Below, in pieces: positions 26,610 through 35,723 of a stretch of DNA of 64,000 bases (its first letter is position 1; every line of letters begins with the position of its first letter). Source of the DNA: JALZVT01 sp964634815 (GTDB lineage: Bacteria; Pseudomonadota; Gammaproteobacteria; Pseudomonadales; Azotimanducaceae); the NCBI GenBank assembly GCA_964634815.1, contig CAZWMD010000001.1, forward strand, positions 155,441-219,440, written 5' to 3'. The notes under the pieces were generated by a model. It had not been told where the DNA came from. It saw nothing but the letters and a program-made list of their open reading frames with translations, and made no database searches. A program made the position numbers and the translations under genes.

Positions 26610-28973
26610 TCAGGGTGTTGATTGAACAGCAACACTTGTCTGGCCCCTTATGGTGCCCGCTTGATCGCGATAGATCAGGTTGATTCGGTTGCTTGCGGCA
26701 TCCGCTGCAATACTTGAGTTGCTAGATACAAACACACTGAATGTTGGTGTTCCGTTAGCGTCCAGGCCAAGTGTTACCGGGTCAGAGCTTGGCGTTGACG
26801 GGTTGGTACAGGCACCGCTATTGGGATCGGTTTGGCAGAGTGCAATAGAGGCGCCAGTGGTTGATTCTGCGACCACGCTGATCGTTGAGGGTGCGCCAAC
26901 ATTAATACTTGCCACCGAGAATGCACCGTTGCCGGCGTTGTCGAGCCTGACTATGCCGTCACCATCGACAGTGGCAGCCAGCGCAATGACATCAGCTACG
27001 GCCTCGGTGGACGCCGACAGCAATAGTGTGTTCACACCGGCAAGAGGTACAACGGGCGCTGCATTGCGACAGGTGTAAGAGAGCATGGCATCGCGTGGGT
27101 TGAATTGGGCATTCAAGGCAAGCGTTATTACAAAGCTCTGAGAACCTCCAGCGGCGATATCGACGGGTTGGTTAGCAACTCCGATGGGTTCATTGTCTGT
27201 TAGGTTTGTGGTCTGGTAGCTCAGAGTTGCGGGCACGTTGCTAATAAGATCGATGCCACATCCCTCAGCGACTGTTGTACCCCCATTTAGAACGGTCACA
27301 AAGGCGGTAATGGCACTGCCGACCTGGCCGCTGCGACTGGCGGGCAATACAGCTGCTGCGATTGCCGTTGGGTCGGCGTCAACGATTGCGCTGTCTTCGA
27401 ACCAAAGAAATTGAAAAACCTGGGGGCTTGGCGTATCCAGCACCGGCACTTCTGATGCGTCTGCGTCCGCCGCGGCGACATAGAGATTCTCGGTAGCTTC
27501 ACTGTCTGGAATACTCTCCGCGATAACCATGGCGATCATGTCTGAATTGGGGTTGAACCGTGGTGGGCGGTCGGCTGGATCAGTTATGGATCCCAGCGCC
27601 CGGTTTTCGTTTATATCAAACGGCTCTTGGGATGCGCCGATATTGAACTGATCGATGACAAACAGGTTCAGGGCAGGGTCGCCGTCGATCATTGCGGTTT
27701 TTGTGTTGTCTGGACTCAACACAAAATGTGAAACCCCAGCGGCTTGGCTGGTTGTCCGTTCAATTGAGAAGGGCACTTGGCGAGACAACGACGTTGGATT
27801 GCCCGGATTGTTCTGAGCAACAGTGAAAAGGTCTGCCAGTTCCAGAAAAGCCTCAGCGGCGTTGTAGAGTACGCTGTTGCTGCGCCACAAAACGTCTTCC
27901 CAGGTTGTAAAGGCTGCTCCGGCGACGGGGCCGTCGTTGAGCTGGGTAACCACGTTAGGCGTGCTCAGATCAGCAAGATAGGTATCTGAGGGCGTGCTGC
28001 TGCCGGCTGGGAAACTTCGATAAGCGACTTCCAGGTTGCTGCCTGGTTTCACCGCAAATTCGCTCACACGTTCACTGACGACATTCGCTGAGCTAACCCG
28101 TTGAACCTCACCGATTTCACCGCTCAGCGGTGCCAGGGTGAGGGATTGCAACGGACCAGACTCATCCGCTGCGCCCGAATCGATCCACAGCAAACGAGAG
28201 CTGTCGTCGCTGAAAGCGAGTTCTACAGGGCGGTAGTCGGTAAGCGACGGGTTGGTGTACACCACCGTATTGTTAGACGGTTGGTTCAGAAAGGTGACAA
28301 CAACCTGGAACGAGCCGCTTGCAGGTTCCACGCTGTACGCCGCTATTGAGCCATCTGGCGAAATTATGAGTTCGGTGCCAACCCGTGAACCTGTAGGCAG
28401 TTGCGCAACAAGGCTGGCGGCGCCCGGGTTGCGGACGTCTGCAAGGAATAACTGGTCGATCGAGGTATTTGCGTTGCGCAGCACATAGACCACTCGAGCT
28501 GACGCGCCGCCGCTGAGCTGCGACGTTATTTCCTGGCCGCTGGCGCTGGAGCCCGAAAAGGCGTTTGCCACCAAAAGGATGGACTCGTTTACAGGGTCTG
28601 CGCGGTCAGGATTGAGCTGCACGACCTGACCCGTACCCAGGCGAACAACAAATAGCCCGTCAAGAGAGGCTGTGTTCTGCGGATCAAACACCCCGTACAC
28701 CAGGGCGTTGTGGCGCGGGAAGGGCAGCATGGTCCACACCCGTGCCTGGTCGATTAGCGGCGCATTGATCTCAACGCTTGGACCGACGCTTATCAAATCC
28801 CCGCTGCGAGAGACTTCGGTTAGAAATACTCGCTCAAATTCGTTGCCGGTTGCTTCCCGGAACGCCCGCGAGGCGACAAAATCGGCCTTGGCAGGCTGGA
28901 TAAAGCCGCCGACAGGGCCACCAAGTATCGTGGCGAGCAGGCATGCCACCAGAACCAGACCAGTCTTCGCCAT
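26610..28973 (-). CDS. large secreted protein, probable beta-propeller plus beta-sandwich domain
   Basis: 787 residues from ATG 28973, where MAKTGLVLVACLLATILGG begins a good signal peptide (cleavage near AKADF). A longer frame upstream to 29543 is antisense to the dehydrogenase and rejected. Residues about 50-520 contain repeated SPDG/SPDN-type turns (IISPDGSIAAYSVEP, LSPDNTKTAMIDGD) like TolB/WD40-like propellers. The C-terminal ~250 residues look like CARDB/Ig-like adhesion strands (VTVLNGGTTVAEGC). Cys pairs late in the sequence suggest export. No catalytic motif is seen; role unknown, possibly cell-surface. Confidence 0.68.
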   Translation of the reverse strand: MAKTGLVLVACLLATILGGPVGGFIQPAKADFVASRAFREATGNEFERVFLTEVSRSGDLISVGPSVEINAPLIDQARVWTMLPFPRHNALVYGVFDPQNTASLDGLFVVRLGTGQVVQLNPDRADPVNESILLVANAFSGSSASGQEITSQLSGGASARVVYVLRNANTSIDQLFLADVRNPGAASLVAQLPTGSRVGTELIISPDGSIAAYSVEPASGSFQVVVTFLNQPSNNTVVYTNPSLTDYRPVELAFSDDSSRLLWIDSGAADESGPLQSLTLAPLSGEIGEVQRVSSANVVSERVSEFAVKPGSNLEVAYRSFPAGSSTPSDTYLADLSTPNVVTQLNDGPVAGAAFTTWEDVLWRSNSVLYNAAEAFLELADLFTVAQNNPGNPTSLSRQVPFSIERTTSQAAGVSHFVLSPDNTKTAMIDGDPALNLFVIDQFNIGASQEPFDINENRALGSITDPADRPPRFNPNSDMIAMVIAESIPDSEATENLYVAAADADASEVPVLDTPSPQVFQFLWFEDSAIVDADPTAIAAAVLPASRSGQVGSAITAFVTVLNGGTTVAEGCGIDLISNVPATLSYQTTNLTDNEPIGVANQPVDIAAGGSQSFVITLALNAQFNPRDAMLSYTCRNAAPVVPLAGVNTLLLSASTEAVADVIALAATVDGDGIVRLDNAGNGAFSVASINVGAPSTISVVAESTTGASIALCQTDPNSGACTNPSTPSSDPVTLGLDANGTPTFSVFVSSNSSIAADAASNRINLIYRDQAGTIRGQTSVAVQSTP

Positions 28974-29087
28974 TTTTATCTCCCGACGGATGTTGCTGAT
29001 GCCAAGAGTAACTGCATCATCAGGCTTAGGCCTATGGTAATTAAGGTAAAGTTGTAGGGCGAGAGGTCGACAGAAGGAACCCATTGG

Positions 29088-30152
29088 GTGGCGCAAGAAA
29101 CTACCAAGAAGAAGATTGCAGTCCAATTGCCGCGACAGGCCAACCCACAACAGGTGAAGGAACGGTATTCCCTGGAGCTGGAAGCGCTTGACGCCATTGC
29201 AGAGATCCATGAGGTACAGGCCAAGACACCGGAGGAATTCGCCGAAGGGGCGGCGGATTGCGATGCCATCATTACCAGTTGGGGTATCACAATAAATAAA
29301 ACCGTGATCGAGCGGCTCGAGAAGTGTGTGGTCATTGGCGTGGGCAGCGTTGGTGTGGATATGGTGGACATCAAGGCGGCAACTGATGCGGGCATTGTGG
29401 TGACCAACGTGCCCGACGTCTTTATTGAGGAGGTCGCCGACCACGCCATGATGCTTCTGCTGGGTGTGGTTCGCGCAACCAAGCTTATGGAGCAAATGGT
29501 TCACAACGGCGACTGGTACAAGGGCCGTCCTCATCTCGATCACACTCCGCGGCTGTTGGGACGCACTATTGGATTACTGGGTTTTGGCAACGTCTCGCGC
29601 TGCATGGTCAAGCGAGCCTTGGGCTTTGGCTTGCGGGTGATTGCCCACGACCCCTATGTGAGTGAGTTAACCATCGGCGCGGAAGGCGTTGAGCCGGTAA
29701 GCTTCGGCGAGCTGTTGGAGCACAGTGACTACCTTTCTATACATGCACCGCTCAACGACGAGACGCACCATATAATGAATGCGGATGCGTTTGCCCGGAT
29801 GAAATCAACTGCCGTGATTGTGAACACCGCTCGAGGTCCGCTGATCGACGAGAGGGCGTTGATTGAAGCTCTGCAGACGCAAATAATTGCCGGCGCTGGT
29901 CTTGATGTACTGGAGCAAGAACCTGTTGATCCCGGCAATCCTCTATTGCAAATGAGCAATGTGCTTGTGACGCCGCACGTCGCGTCAGCAACAGATCGAA
30001 TGCGTCCTGAAACCAGACGCCGTGTTGGCCGGGAAGTTGCTCTGGTGTTGCGAAATCGATGGCCGATGAGTTGTGTTAATCCCACTGTGCTGCCGCGGGT
30101 TGTTCTCGAACGCTGGCAACCTTATCCAATGAATCGCGGTCCAAATCGTTAA
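29088..30152 (+). CDS. D-isomer-specific 2-hydroxyacid dehydrogenase
   Basis: 354 residues from GTG 29088, preceded by GAAGGA. The NAD-binding fold is at LLGFGNVSRCMVKRALGFGL. The catalytic Arg is in VNTARGPLIDE, the Glu in LDVLEQEP and the His in VTPHVASATDR. The overall pattern is the CtBP/SerA/hydroxypyruvate-reductase branch without an ACT domain. It reduces a 2-oxo acid to the D-hydroxy acid, or the reverse. The promoter side is divergent from the large secreted protein. Substrate unknown. Confidence 0.88.
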   Translation: MAQETTKKKIAVQLPRQANPQQVKERYSLELEALDAIAEIHEVQAKTPEEFAEGAADCDAIITSWGITINKTVIERLEKCVVIGVGSVGVDMVDIKAATDAGIVVTNVPDVFIEEVADHAMMLLLGVVRATKLMEQMVHNGDWYKGRPHLDHTPRLLGRTIGLLGFGNVSRCMVKRALGFGLRVIAHDPYVSELTIGAEGVEPVSFGELLEHSDYLSIHAPLNDETHHIMNADAFARMKSTAVIVNTARGPLIDERALIEALQTQIIAGAGLDVLEQEPVDPGNPLLQMSNVLVTPHVASATDRMRPETRRRVGREVALVLRNRWPMSCVNPTVLPRVVLERWQPYPMNRGPNR

Positions 30153-30168
30153 CGTTGTGAGGACATCC

Positions 30169-31530
30169 TTGAGGTTTTTATTGTTAGGGCTTTTTTGGCG
30201 CGCATTGATTGTGTTGTGCTCTTTGGGCTCTCTGTCGGCGTTAGCTGAATCTGACCAGTCGTCTTCTGCGGATCTGTGGTCTCGCCTCTACTCTTCGATC
30301 TATATCGAAGCTGGTGTGGGTTGGAACTACGCAAACAGTATTGATCTCGACTCCAGTGATGCATCCATAGACTTTGATGCCGGCGTTTATGATTTCACCG
30401 GAGCCCTTGGAACCAAGATCGGTGACGGCTGGCGCGTAGAGCTGGGCTGGCAGGGAGCCCGTAATACCCCTGAAATTCTCTTTGGCCGGCAAGCAGAACT
30501 TGAACTCGATTCTGATGAACTTGATTTTCTGAAAACCAGGAGCCTGATGGTTTCTGTGTTGCGAGACCTGAAGATTGGCCAGGCGTTTCGGCCTTATGTG
30601 GGCGTTGGCGTAGGGCGCGCGAGCGTGGACCTGCGCTTTTCGGAAGCGTCGGTGAATGGTTTGTTCATCCAGCGACCCAGGCGCGACATAGTGAACGATA
30701 AAGACGCGGCGTTTGCCTATCAGTTCATTGCGGGTGTCACCGTACCTGTTACCCCCTGGCTCGATCTGGCTGCCGACTACAGATATCTTGGCGTCCCTTC
30801 TGTCGATCTTGTCGAGTCCGACGGCAGTGCTCTGACAACAAGCCATGGCCTTCAGTCGGCCTGGTTCAGGGTGCGCTTGCATGCGCCAGAAGCAAATGAC
30901 CAACCGGTGCGCCGTCGCAACGCTGATGCACCACAAAAAGGTCTTTATCTTGCTGTGCTGGGCGGGGGAGGGTTCTCGGAAGATTCTGGACGAGAAAACG
31001 AGTTAACTATTGATGCCTTTGACCCTGGTCCAACTTTTTCGGTGGCTGTTGGCTATCAAGCGAGTCCGCGCGTTCGCATAGAGCTGGAAGGTGCTTATCG
31101 TCGAAATAATGTGGAGGTTATTGAGCTGGGGCCAGACATTGGGGAAGACGCCGCCTCGGGTGAGGTGCGAGCCTTTAGCCTGCTAGCCAATGCTTACTAT
31201 GTCTTTCGGCCTGATGCTCTCGTACGACCATTTATTGGGCTCGGTGCAGGTTTTGTCCGAGCAGAGTTCGATATTGATGTGTTTGGTTTTTGCGCCAATT
31301 TTGTTTGTGGGGCTTTGCGTGAAGAGCTGTTCCTCGATACCAGCGATACACAGGCTACCTTTCAGGTAATGGCGGGTGTAGAGGCAGCGATCAGCTCGCG
31401 GCTGAAATTCACTGCCGATTATCGATATTTTAACTCGCTCGAGATGTCCGCCAGTCGGACAAATATGGACGTTTTTCGGGGAACCCTGCGGAACACCTCG
31501 GTAGTGATGGGGTTGCGCTACAGCTTATAA
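30169..31530 (+). CDS. outer-membrane protein with two tandem beta-barrel domains
   Basis: 453 residues from TTG 30169, six bases after GAGGA; a GTG at 30157 has no ribosome site. Signal peptide ends LSALA. Two similar OmpA-like/opacity-type barrel domains follow. The first spans about 30-245 (YIEAGVGWNY at its start, AADYRYLGVPSVD near its end). The second spans about 262-453 (YLAVLGGGGFSED at its start, TADYRYFNSLEMS near its end, finishing LRYSL). Each has the alternating aromatic pattern of an eight-stranded barrel and ends in a strand with a terminal hydrophobic or aromatic residue. Two such domains in one chain is uncommon. The joining segment is QPVRRRNADAPQKG. Confidence 0.75.
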   Translation: MRFLLLGLFWRALIVLCSLGSLSALAESDQSSSADLWSRLYSSIYIEAGVGWNYANSIDLDSSDASIDFDAGVYDFTGALGTKIGDGWRVELGWQGARNTPEILFGRQAELELDSDELDFLKTRSLMVSVLRDLKIGQAFRPYVGVGVGRASVDLRFSEASVNGLFIQRPRRDIVNDKDAAFAYQFIAGVTVPVTPWLDLAADYRYLGVPSVDLVESDGSALTTSHGLQSAWFRVRLHAPEANDQPVRRRNADAPQKGLYLAVLGGGGFSEDSGRENELTIDAFDPGPTFSVAVGYQASPRVRIELEGAYRRNNVEVIELGPDIGEDAASGEVRAFSLLANAYYVFRPDALVRPFIGLGAGFVRAEFDIDVFGFCANFVCGALREELFLDTSDTQATFQVMAGVEAAISSRLKFTADYRYFNSLEMSASRTNMDVFRGTLRNTSVVMGLRYSL

Positions 31531-31826
31531 ACGCGTGTGAAGCAGCTTAATTCGCCCTGAATTCGATAAATTCTCCCCAAGCCAGATAATCATGTATAGT
31601 CAAATGGCTTAGAAACTCCTTCCCGATTTACTCCCGCGAGCTAATGCCTAGTCCCCAGTCTTAGATGTCTTCTTGGTTCTTTATCTTGGATAGTCTCTGA
31701 TGGTCGGTCTCAGACCTTATTTCGCCAGCGCTTCGGCAATCACTTCTAAAGGCAAAACAGATCGCCGATATTCTCGGCGGAAACCCCGTGCGCATGGTTG
31801 ACTCCTAGGAATACGTACGAAATTAA
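31531..31826. other. stretch without genes upstream of the first RRM gene
   Basis: Nearly 300 bp between the barrel protein and the RRM gene hold no convincing frame. One stem-loop is seen: CGCCGA-TATTC-TCGGCG at 31763-31779, with no T-tract. The rest probably includes the promoter and a long 5' leader of the RRM gene, as in cold-induced genes. No tRNA cloverleaf is visible. Confidence 0.6.
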
Positions 31827-31845
31827 GTCCGCCAGGCGGACAGGA
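31827..31845 (+). promoter_or_regulatory. hairpin directly abutting the ribosome site of the first RRM gene
   Basis: GTCCGCC-A-GGCGGAC (31827-31841) is a perfect 7-bp inverted repeat, followed without a gap by AGGA, the probable ribosome-binding site, nine bases before the ATG at 31854. The fold could hinder or position the ribosome. A similar hairpin lies in front of the second RRM gene. Confidence 0.6.
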
Positions 31846-31853
31846 AAATAGAT

Positions 31854-32114
31854 ATGAAATTGTATGTAGGCAACCTTCCCTGGAGCACCACGGATAGCGA
31901 TCTCTCAGAAATGTTTGCTGAGTTCGGCGCGGTTAATTCAGCCAGCGTCATCACCGATCGTGAGACCGGACGCTCTCGTGGCTTTGCTTTTGTTGAGATG
32001 GACAACGACAGCGGCAAGCGCGCTATGGAAGAACTGAACGGCCGCGAAGTTGGCGGGCGTGCGTTGAAGGTTAACGAGGCCAACGAGAAGCCCAAGCGCT
32101 CCTCTAACTGGTAG
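31854..32114 (+). CDS. small RNA-recognition-motif (RRM) protein
   Basis: 86 residues forming a single RRM: RNP2 is KLYVGNLPW, RNP1 is RGFAFVEM, and the last strand VNEANE closes the fold. Such one-domain glycine-poor RNA-binding proteins occur in cyanobacteria and Gammaproteobacteria and are often cold-induced. It binds single-stranded RNA in the cytoplasm. It is highly similar to the protein at 36997 (same length and N-terminal block; most core positions identical), so the two arose by duplication. A GC-rich hairpin touches its ribosome site. Confidence 0.9.
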   Translation: MKLYVGNLPWSTTDSDLSEMFAEFGAVNSASVITDRETGRSRGFAFVEMDNDSGKRAMEELNGREVGGRALKVNEANEKPKRSSNW

Positions 32115-32266
32115 AACAGCTCGATAACATCGGCTTGTGGCGGTTCGATAACACGTAAAATTGGCGTAAAACAACCTGCTTGATTTTGCGGAACTGTCAC
32201 AACTGAGCCGTCGACCGCTGTGCGACTGGATGTATACTTGGGTTTCTTGAACAGGAGACTTGAGCT

Positions 32267-32662
32267 ATGGATCTTAAAAGCATGGCAATTCAGATGGTGA
32301 TGCAAAAGATGGGCGGTGGCGACGAGAGCGCTATCGGGAATGCTATTGGCTCGCTACTCGGTGGCGGTAGCGATGGTGATCTCGATATCGGCGGTCTGGC
32401 CAGCAAGTTTGCTGGTGGTGATCTCGGCGGTGCGTTGCAGTCCTGGCTTGGTGATGGTGACAACGATGCCGTCTCCGCAGAACAGGTTACCTCAGCGCTG
32501 GGTGCCGAGAAGGTTGCAGAATTTGCACAGCAGCTGGGTATTGGTCAGGAAGAAGCAGGCGGCGCGTTGTCGGATCTGTTGCCTAACCTGATTGATCAGA
32601 GCTCAAGCGGCGGTAATCTTTTGGGTGGTCTGGCCGGTATGGCGGGCAAACTCTTTAAGTAA
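32267..32662 (+). CDS. YidB-type protein (DUF937 family)
   Basis: 131 residues, glycine-, leucine- and acid-rich. The stretch MGGGDESAIGNAIGSLLGGG and the C-terminal SSGGNLLGGLAGMAGKLFK are typical of DUF937/YidB family proteins. The middle (VSAEQVTSALGAEKVAEFAQQLG) is the helical repeat of the family. Function is unknown. It follows the first RRM gene by about 150 bp with its own AGGAG ribosome site, so it may have its own promoter. Confidence 0.75.
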   Translation: MDLKSMAIQMVMQKMGGGDESAIGNAIGSLLGGGSDGDLDIGGLASKFAGGDLGGALQSWLGDGDNDAVSAEQVTSALGAEKVAEFAQQLGIGQEEAGGALSDLLPNLIDQSSSGGNLLGGLAGMAGKLFK

Positions 32663-32691
32663 GTCTGTTGTTAGGTTGGCCGTTGGTTGGA

Positions 32692-34185
32692 TCACTCCAA
32701 ACCGGCGGCCTGCTTTGGTAATTCTTCTTCGATCCAGGCCCGCTGTTGCGGGCTTGGTGTCTTCAGAACGCCAAGATCGGTTCGGCGATACAAAAAATCG
32801 CTGGCGGTGATGGCCATCTCTTTGGCGCAACTCCTGCGCAAGCGTTCTTTTAGTCGGCGCTCAGTATTTAAATAGCTGTCACTCGGCTGATTGGGATCGT
32901 GCTCCGGCATGGGCAAACGTACGTTGTGCGTCGAGCTTCCAACAAATGCCTTATTGCTGGCCCGCATAATTCGATCCACTGCTTTCTTGGCAATCGCCCG
33001 GGCTGTGGTGAGTTTGACGCCCACGAGCGAATACAGCCCGCTAATGTTATCCCGATCTCCGTGATCAATGATCTCGTCGGCCTTGCGGCGTTTTATGCCA
33101 TTTTCATCCAGTGCATCCTCTGTGGGCACCCGGCCCCAGTAAACATGCTGGATGTTTTCTTTTGTCAGTTGCACGTCGGGCATGGTTGCGTTTAGTTCCG
33201 CTAGAAACTCTTCTAAAAACCCGCGACGATTATTCTTCGAACTTTGTTCATCCACCCAGGGTTCCTGAATAGTGCCGATGACGCTGCGTCCACGCCAGGG
33301 AACAGCAAAGTACATTCGATTGGCATCAGCAACGGCGTCACCCTCTACCTTTTTGTGACTTGGCAGCGCGACTGCGCGATCGCTAAAGAGTTGCTGATCC
33401 AGAACAATGTTCATACTGTCGTTCAGGGCGATGGGCATTGGCTTTATTAAATTGCCGCCGGCAGTTTGCAAGAACGATTCTATCCAGGGTCCGGTTGTGT
33501 TGAGACACTGGCGGGCTTTGATATCGAAGCGCCTCGAAGTAACACGGTCTACACAACTTGCACCCACAAATTTGTTGCCGTCGAAGTGCAAGCGGCTGGC
33601 TTCAGTGTAGTTGGCAATAGTAGCTCCGGCATCTGCGGCAGCCTGTGCACATCCGATCAGCAAGGCGTTGGTATCAAGTAGTTGCACCTCATGCCAAATA
33701 GCGGCGCCCGTAAGGTCAGGTGCAACAACGCCGGGCGCTAGCTGTTCGAATGACGCCTTGCCGGTGACCCGGTTCATGGGGAGGTGATCCAGGCCGTTGA
33801 TATCAAGGGTGGTTGCCAGCCGTAACGCCTGGTGGCCCTGCATGCCGCCAAACATAACTGCGGGTCCGCGCATGGCGTGACCGCTGCATGGCATCACAAA
33901 TGGCAGAATCTGCGTGAGGCCCGGTGCGAGCTTTCGCAGAATCGCCTGTTCGCGGATGGACTCAACAGTTCGGCCGAGCTGGAGGTACTGTAAGTATCGA
34001 ATGCCGCCGTGCAAAGTACGCAGTGAATTGCTCGAGGTTTCACCGCACAGGTCACTTCTGTCGATTAGCGCGACGCTTAAGCCGCGCAGGGCAGCATCCA
34101 GTGCCGCGAAGATACCATGCGCACCAGCCCCCACAACTAACAGGTCAAAGTGATCCTGGCTTAAGTCTTCGATGTTGCGCTGCAT
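32692..34185 (-). CDS. glpD: FAD-dependent glycerol-3-phosphate dehydrogenase
   Basis: 497 residues. The FAD-binding start is FDLLVVGAGAHGIFAALDAA and the substrate-side motif is RTLHGGIRYLQY, both typical of GlpA/GlpD. A DNTTG-like WIESFL motif and a VGVKLTTARAIAKKAVD segment near residue 400 complete the enzyme. It oxidises sn-glycerol-3-phosphate to dihydroxyacetone phosphate at the membrane, using quinone. It could use the product of the glycerophosphodiesterase at 4.8 kb. It is transcribed away from cystathionine beta-synthase, with 123 bp between the genes. Confidence 0.85.
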   Translation of the reverse strand: MQRNIEDLSQDHFDLLVVGAGAHGIFAALDAALRGLSVALIDRSDLCGETSSNSLRTLHGGIRYLQYLQLGRTVESIREQAILRKLAPGLTQILPFVMPCSGHAMRGPAVMFGGMQGHQALRLATTLDINGLDHLPMNRVTGKASFEQLAPGVVAPDLTGAAIWHEVQLLDTNALLIGCAQAAADAGATIANYTEASRLHFDGNKFVGASCVDRVTSRRFDIKARQCLNTTGPWIESFLQTAGGNLIKPMPIALNDSMNIVLDQQLFSDRAVALPSHKKVEGDAVADANRMYFAVPWRGRSVIGTIQEPWVDEQSSKNNRRGFLEEFLAELNATMPDVQLTKENIQHVYWGRVPTEDALDENGIKRRKADEIIDHGDRDNISGLYSLVGVKLTTARAIAKKAVDRIMRASNKAFVGSSTHNVRLPMPEHDPNQPSDSYLNTERRLKERLRRSCAKEMAITASDFLYRRTDLGVLKTPSPQQRAWIEEELPKQAAGLE

Positions 34186-34246
34186 GGCGGGAAATGCTCA
34201 AGGGGAAAACAACCTGCAGATCATAACAGTTACTACTTGCTGACTC

Positions 34247-34276
34247 TTGGTTGCAGTCCTCAATTGGCGCTATGCT
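34247..34276 (+). promoter_or_regulatory. possible sigma70 promoter of cystathionine beta-synthase
   Basis: TTGGTT (34247-34252) and TATGCT (34271-34276) are separated by 18 bp, and the start codon lies 33 bp beyond the second box. Both hexamers are partial matches to the sigma70 consensus. This is a guess from sequence pattern. Confidence 0.35.
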
Positions 34277-34308
34277 TCGCCGCATCGTAACTCAGGTAAG
34301 GACTCGTC

Positions 34309-35697
34309 ATGCACGTTTACACCAGTGTGCTGGACATGATCGGTAACACGCCGATGCTTAAATTAACCGGCTATGACACGGGGCCTTGCGAACTCTACCT
34401 AAAGCTTGAGAACACCAATCCTGGAGGATCGATAAAGGACCGTATTGGTCTTACCATGATTCGTAAGGCGGAAGAACGCGGTGACATCAAACCGGGTGAT
34501 ACTCTGATTGAAGCAACGGCAGGCAATACGGGGCTGGGCCTGGCGCTCGCTGCGGGCCAGCTTGGTTATCACCTGATGCTGGTTGTGCCGGATAAGATGA
34601 GCCCGGAGAAGATTTTCAATCTCAAGGCGATGGGTGTTGAGGTTGTGCTTACGCGCTCAGATGTTCTGAAAGGACACCCTCAGTATTATCAGGATCTTGC
34701 TGCCAGCATCGCCGAGGAGCGCGGTGCCTATTTCATTAATCAATTTGCAAATCCTGACAATGCGGAAGCTCACGTACAGACAACGGGGCCGGAGATCTGG
34801 CAACAGCTTGATGAGAAAGTAGACGCGGTTGTTGTCGGTGTTGGTTCGAGTGGTACGGTAAGCGGTCTGAGCAAGTTCTTTCGTTCTACCGGCCGAGACG
34901 TTGAGCTTGTTCTCGCAGATCCAAAAGGCTCCATTCTTGCAGAGTACATTGCAAGCGGCGAACTAACCGAAGGCGGTTCCTGGCTGGTTGAAGGTATTGG
35001 TGAAGACTTCATTCCAGAGATTTGCGACTTCAGCAGCACCAAGAATGCCTACACCATAGATGACGCAGAGTCTTTTGCGACAGCACGCGAGCTGCTGGCT
35101 AAAACCGGTGTGCTTGGCGGGTCTTCTACTGGTACGTTATTAGCTGCAGCTCTGCGTTACTGTCGCGATCAAACCGAGCCTAAAAAGGTTGTTGCGTTTG
35201 TGTGTGATACAGGCAACAAATATCTGTCCAAGCAATACAATGATTTTTGGATGGAGGATCAGGGGTTTATTACCCGTGAGTCTCAAGGCGATATTCGTGA
35301 TCTGATTGGTCGGCCCCACGAAGAGCTTGCGACCGTAACTGTTGGCATCAGCGATCACCTGGCAACCGCACATAATCGGTTGCGCAACGCAGGCTTTTCC
35401 CAGTTACCCGTTATTGATGAGGGTAAACTGGTTGGCATCCTCACTGAAGACGACATCATGCGCTATGCCTTCCAGCGCCCTGAGAGCTTTTCGGATTCGG
35501 TTGAAGGCGTTATGCGACGGACCTTCCTAAAGGTCGCTCCAGATATTAGCGTGAACAACCTTGTGTCTATGCTTGAGGTGCGTCCCTATGCAGCTGTCAT
35601 GGATGGAGATGAATTTCTTGGTTTGATTACTCGTTCAGACGTTCTGAACTACTTGCGACGCGCCCATCAGTCAATCCCGGCCCGGGTGGCAACCTGA
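34309..35697 (+). CDS. cbs: cystathionine beta-synthase with CBS-domain pair
   Basis: 462 residues. The PLP fold II domain (1-310) has NPGGSIKDR with Lys43 as PLP Schiff base and the TAGNTGLGLALA motif. GVGSSGTVSGLSKF forms the phosphate-binding loop. Two CBS motifs follow (about 335-395 and 400-455), matching the bacterial and eukaryotic CBS layout rather than short CysK. It condenses serine and homocysteine to cystathionine, or makes cysteine or H2S by related reactions. No cystathionine gamma-lyase is adjacent. It is convergent with surE, 26 bp apart. Confidence 0.9.
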   Translation: MHVYTSVLDMIGNTPMLKLTGYDTGPCELYLKLENTNPGGSIKDRIGLTMIRKAEERGDIKPGDTLIEATAGNTGLGLALAAGQLGYHLMLVVPDKMSPEKIFNLKAMGVEVVLTRSDVLKGHPQYYQDLAASIAEERGAYFINQFANPDNAEAHVQTTGPEIWQQLDEKVDAVVVGVGSSGTVSGLSKFFRSTGRDVELVLADPKGSILAEYIASGELTEGGSWLVEGIGEDFIPEICDFSSTKNAYTIDDAESFATARELLAKTGVLGGSSTGTLLAAALRYCRDQTEPKKVVAFVCDTGNKYLSKQYNDFWMEDQGFITRESQGDIRDLIGRPHEELATVTVGISDHLATAHNRLRNAGFSQLPVIDEGKLVGILTEDDIMRYAFQRPESFSDSVEGVMRRTFLKVAPDISVNNLVSMLEVRPYAAVMDGDEFLGLITRSDVLNYLRRAHQSIPARVAT

Positions 35698-35723
35698 GCT
35701 TTGTGGCGAGCAGAAGAACCTGG

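Noticed and set aside
26610..29543. 977-residue reading of the secreted protein gene
   Set aside because: The extra N-terminal part is antisense to the dehydrogenase gene and low-complexity; the signal peptide starts at 28973.
30241..30936. 231-residue frame antisense to the barrel gene
   Set aside because: No homologous motif; it follows the codon bias of the opposite strand, as an antisense shadow does.
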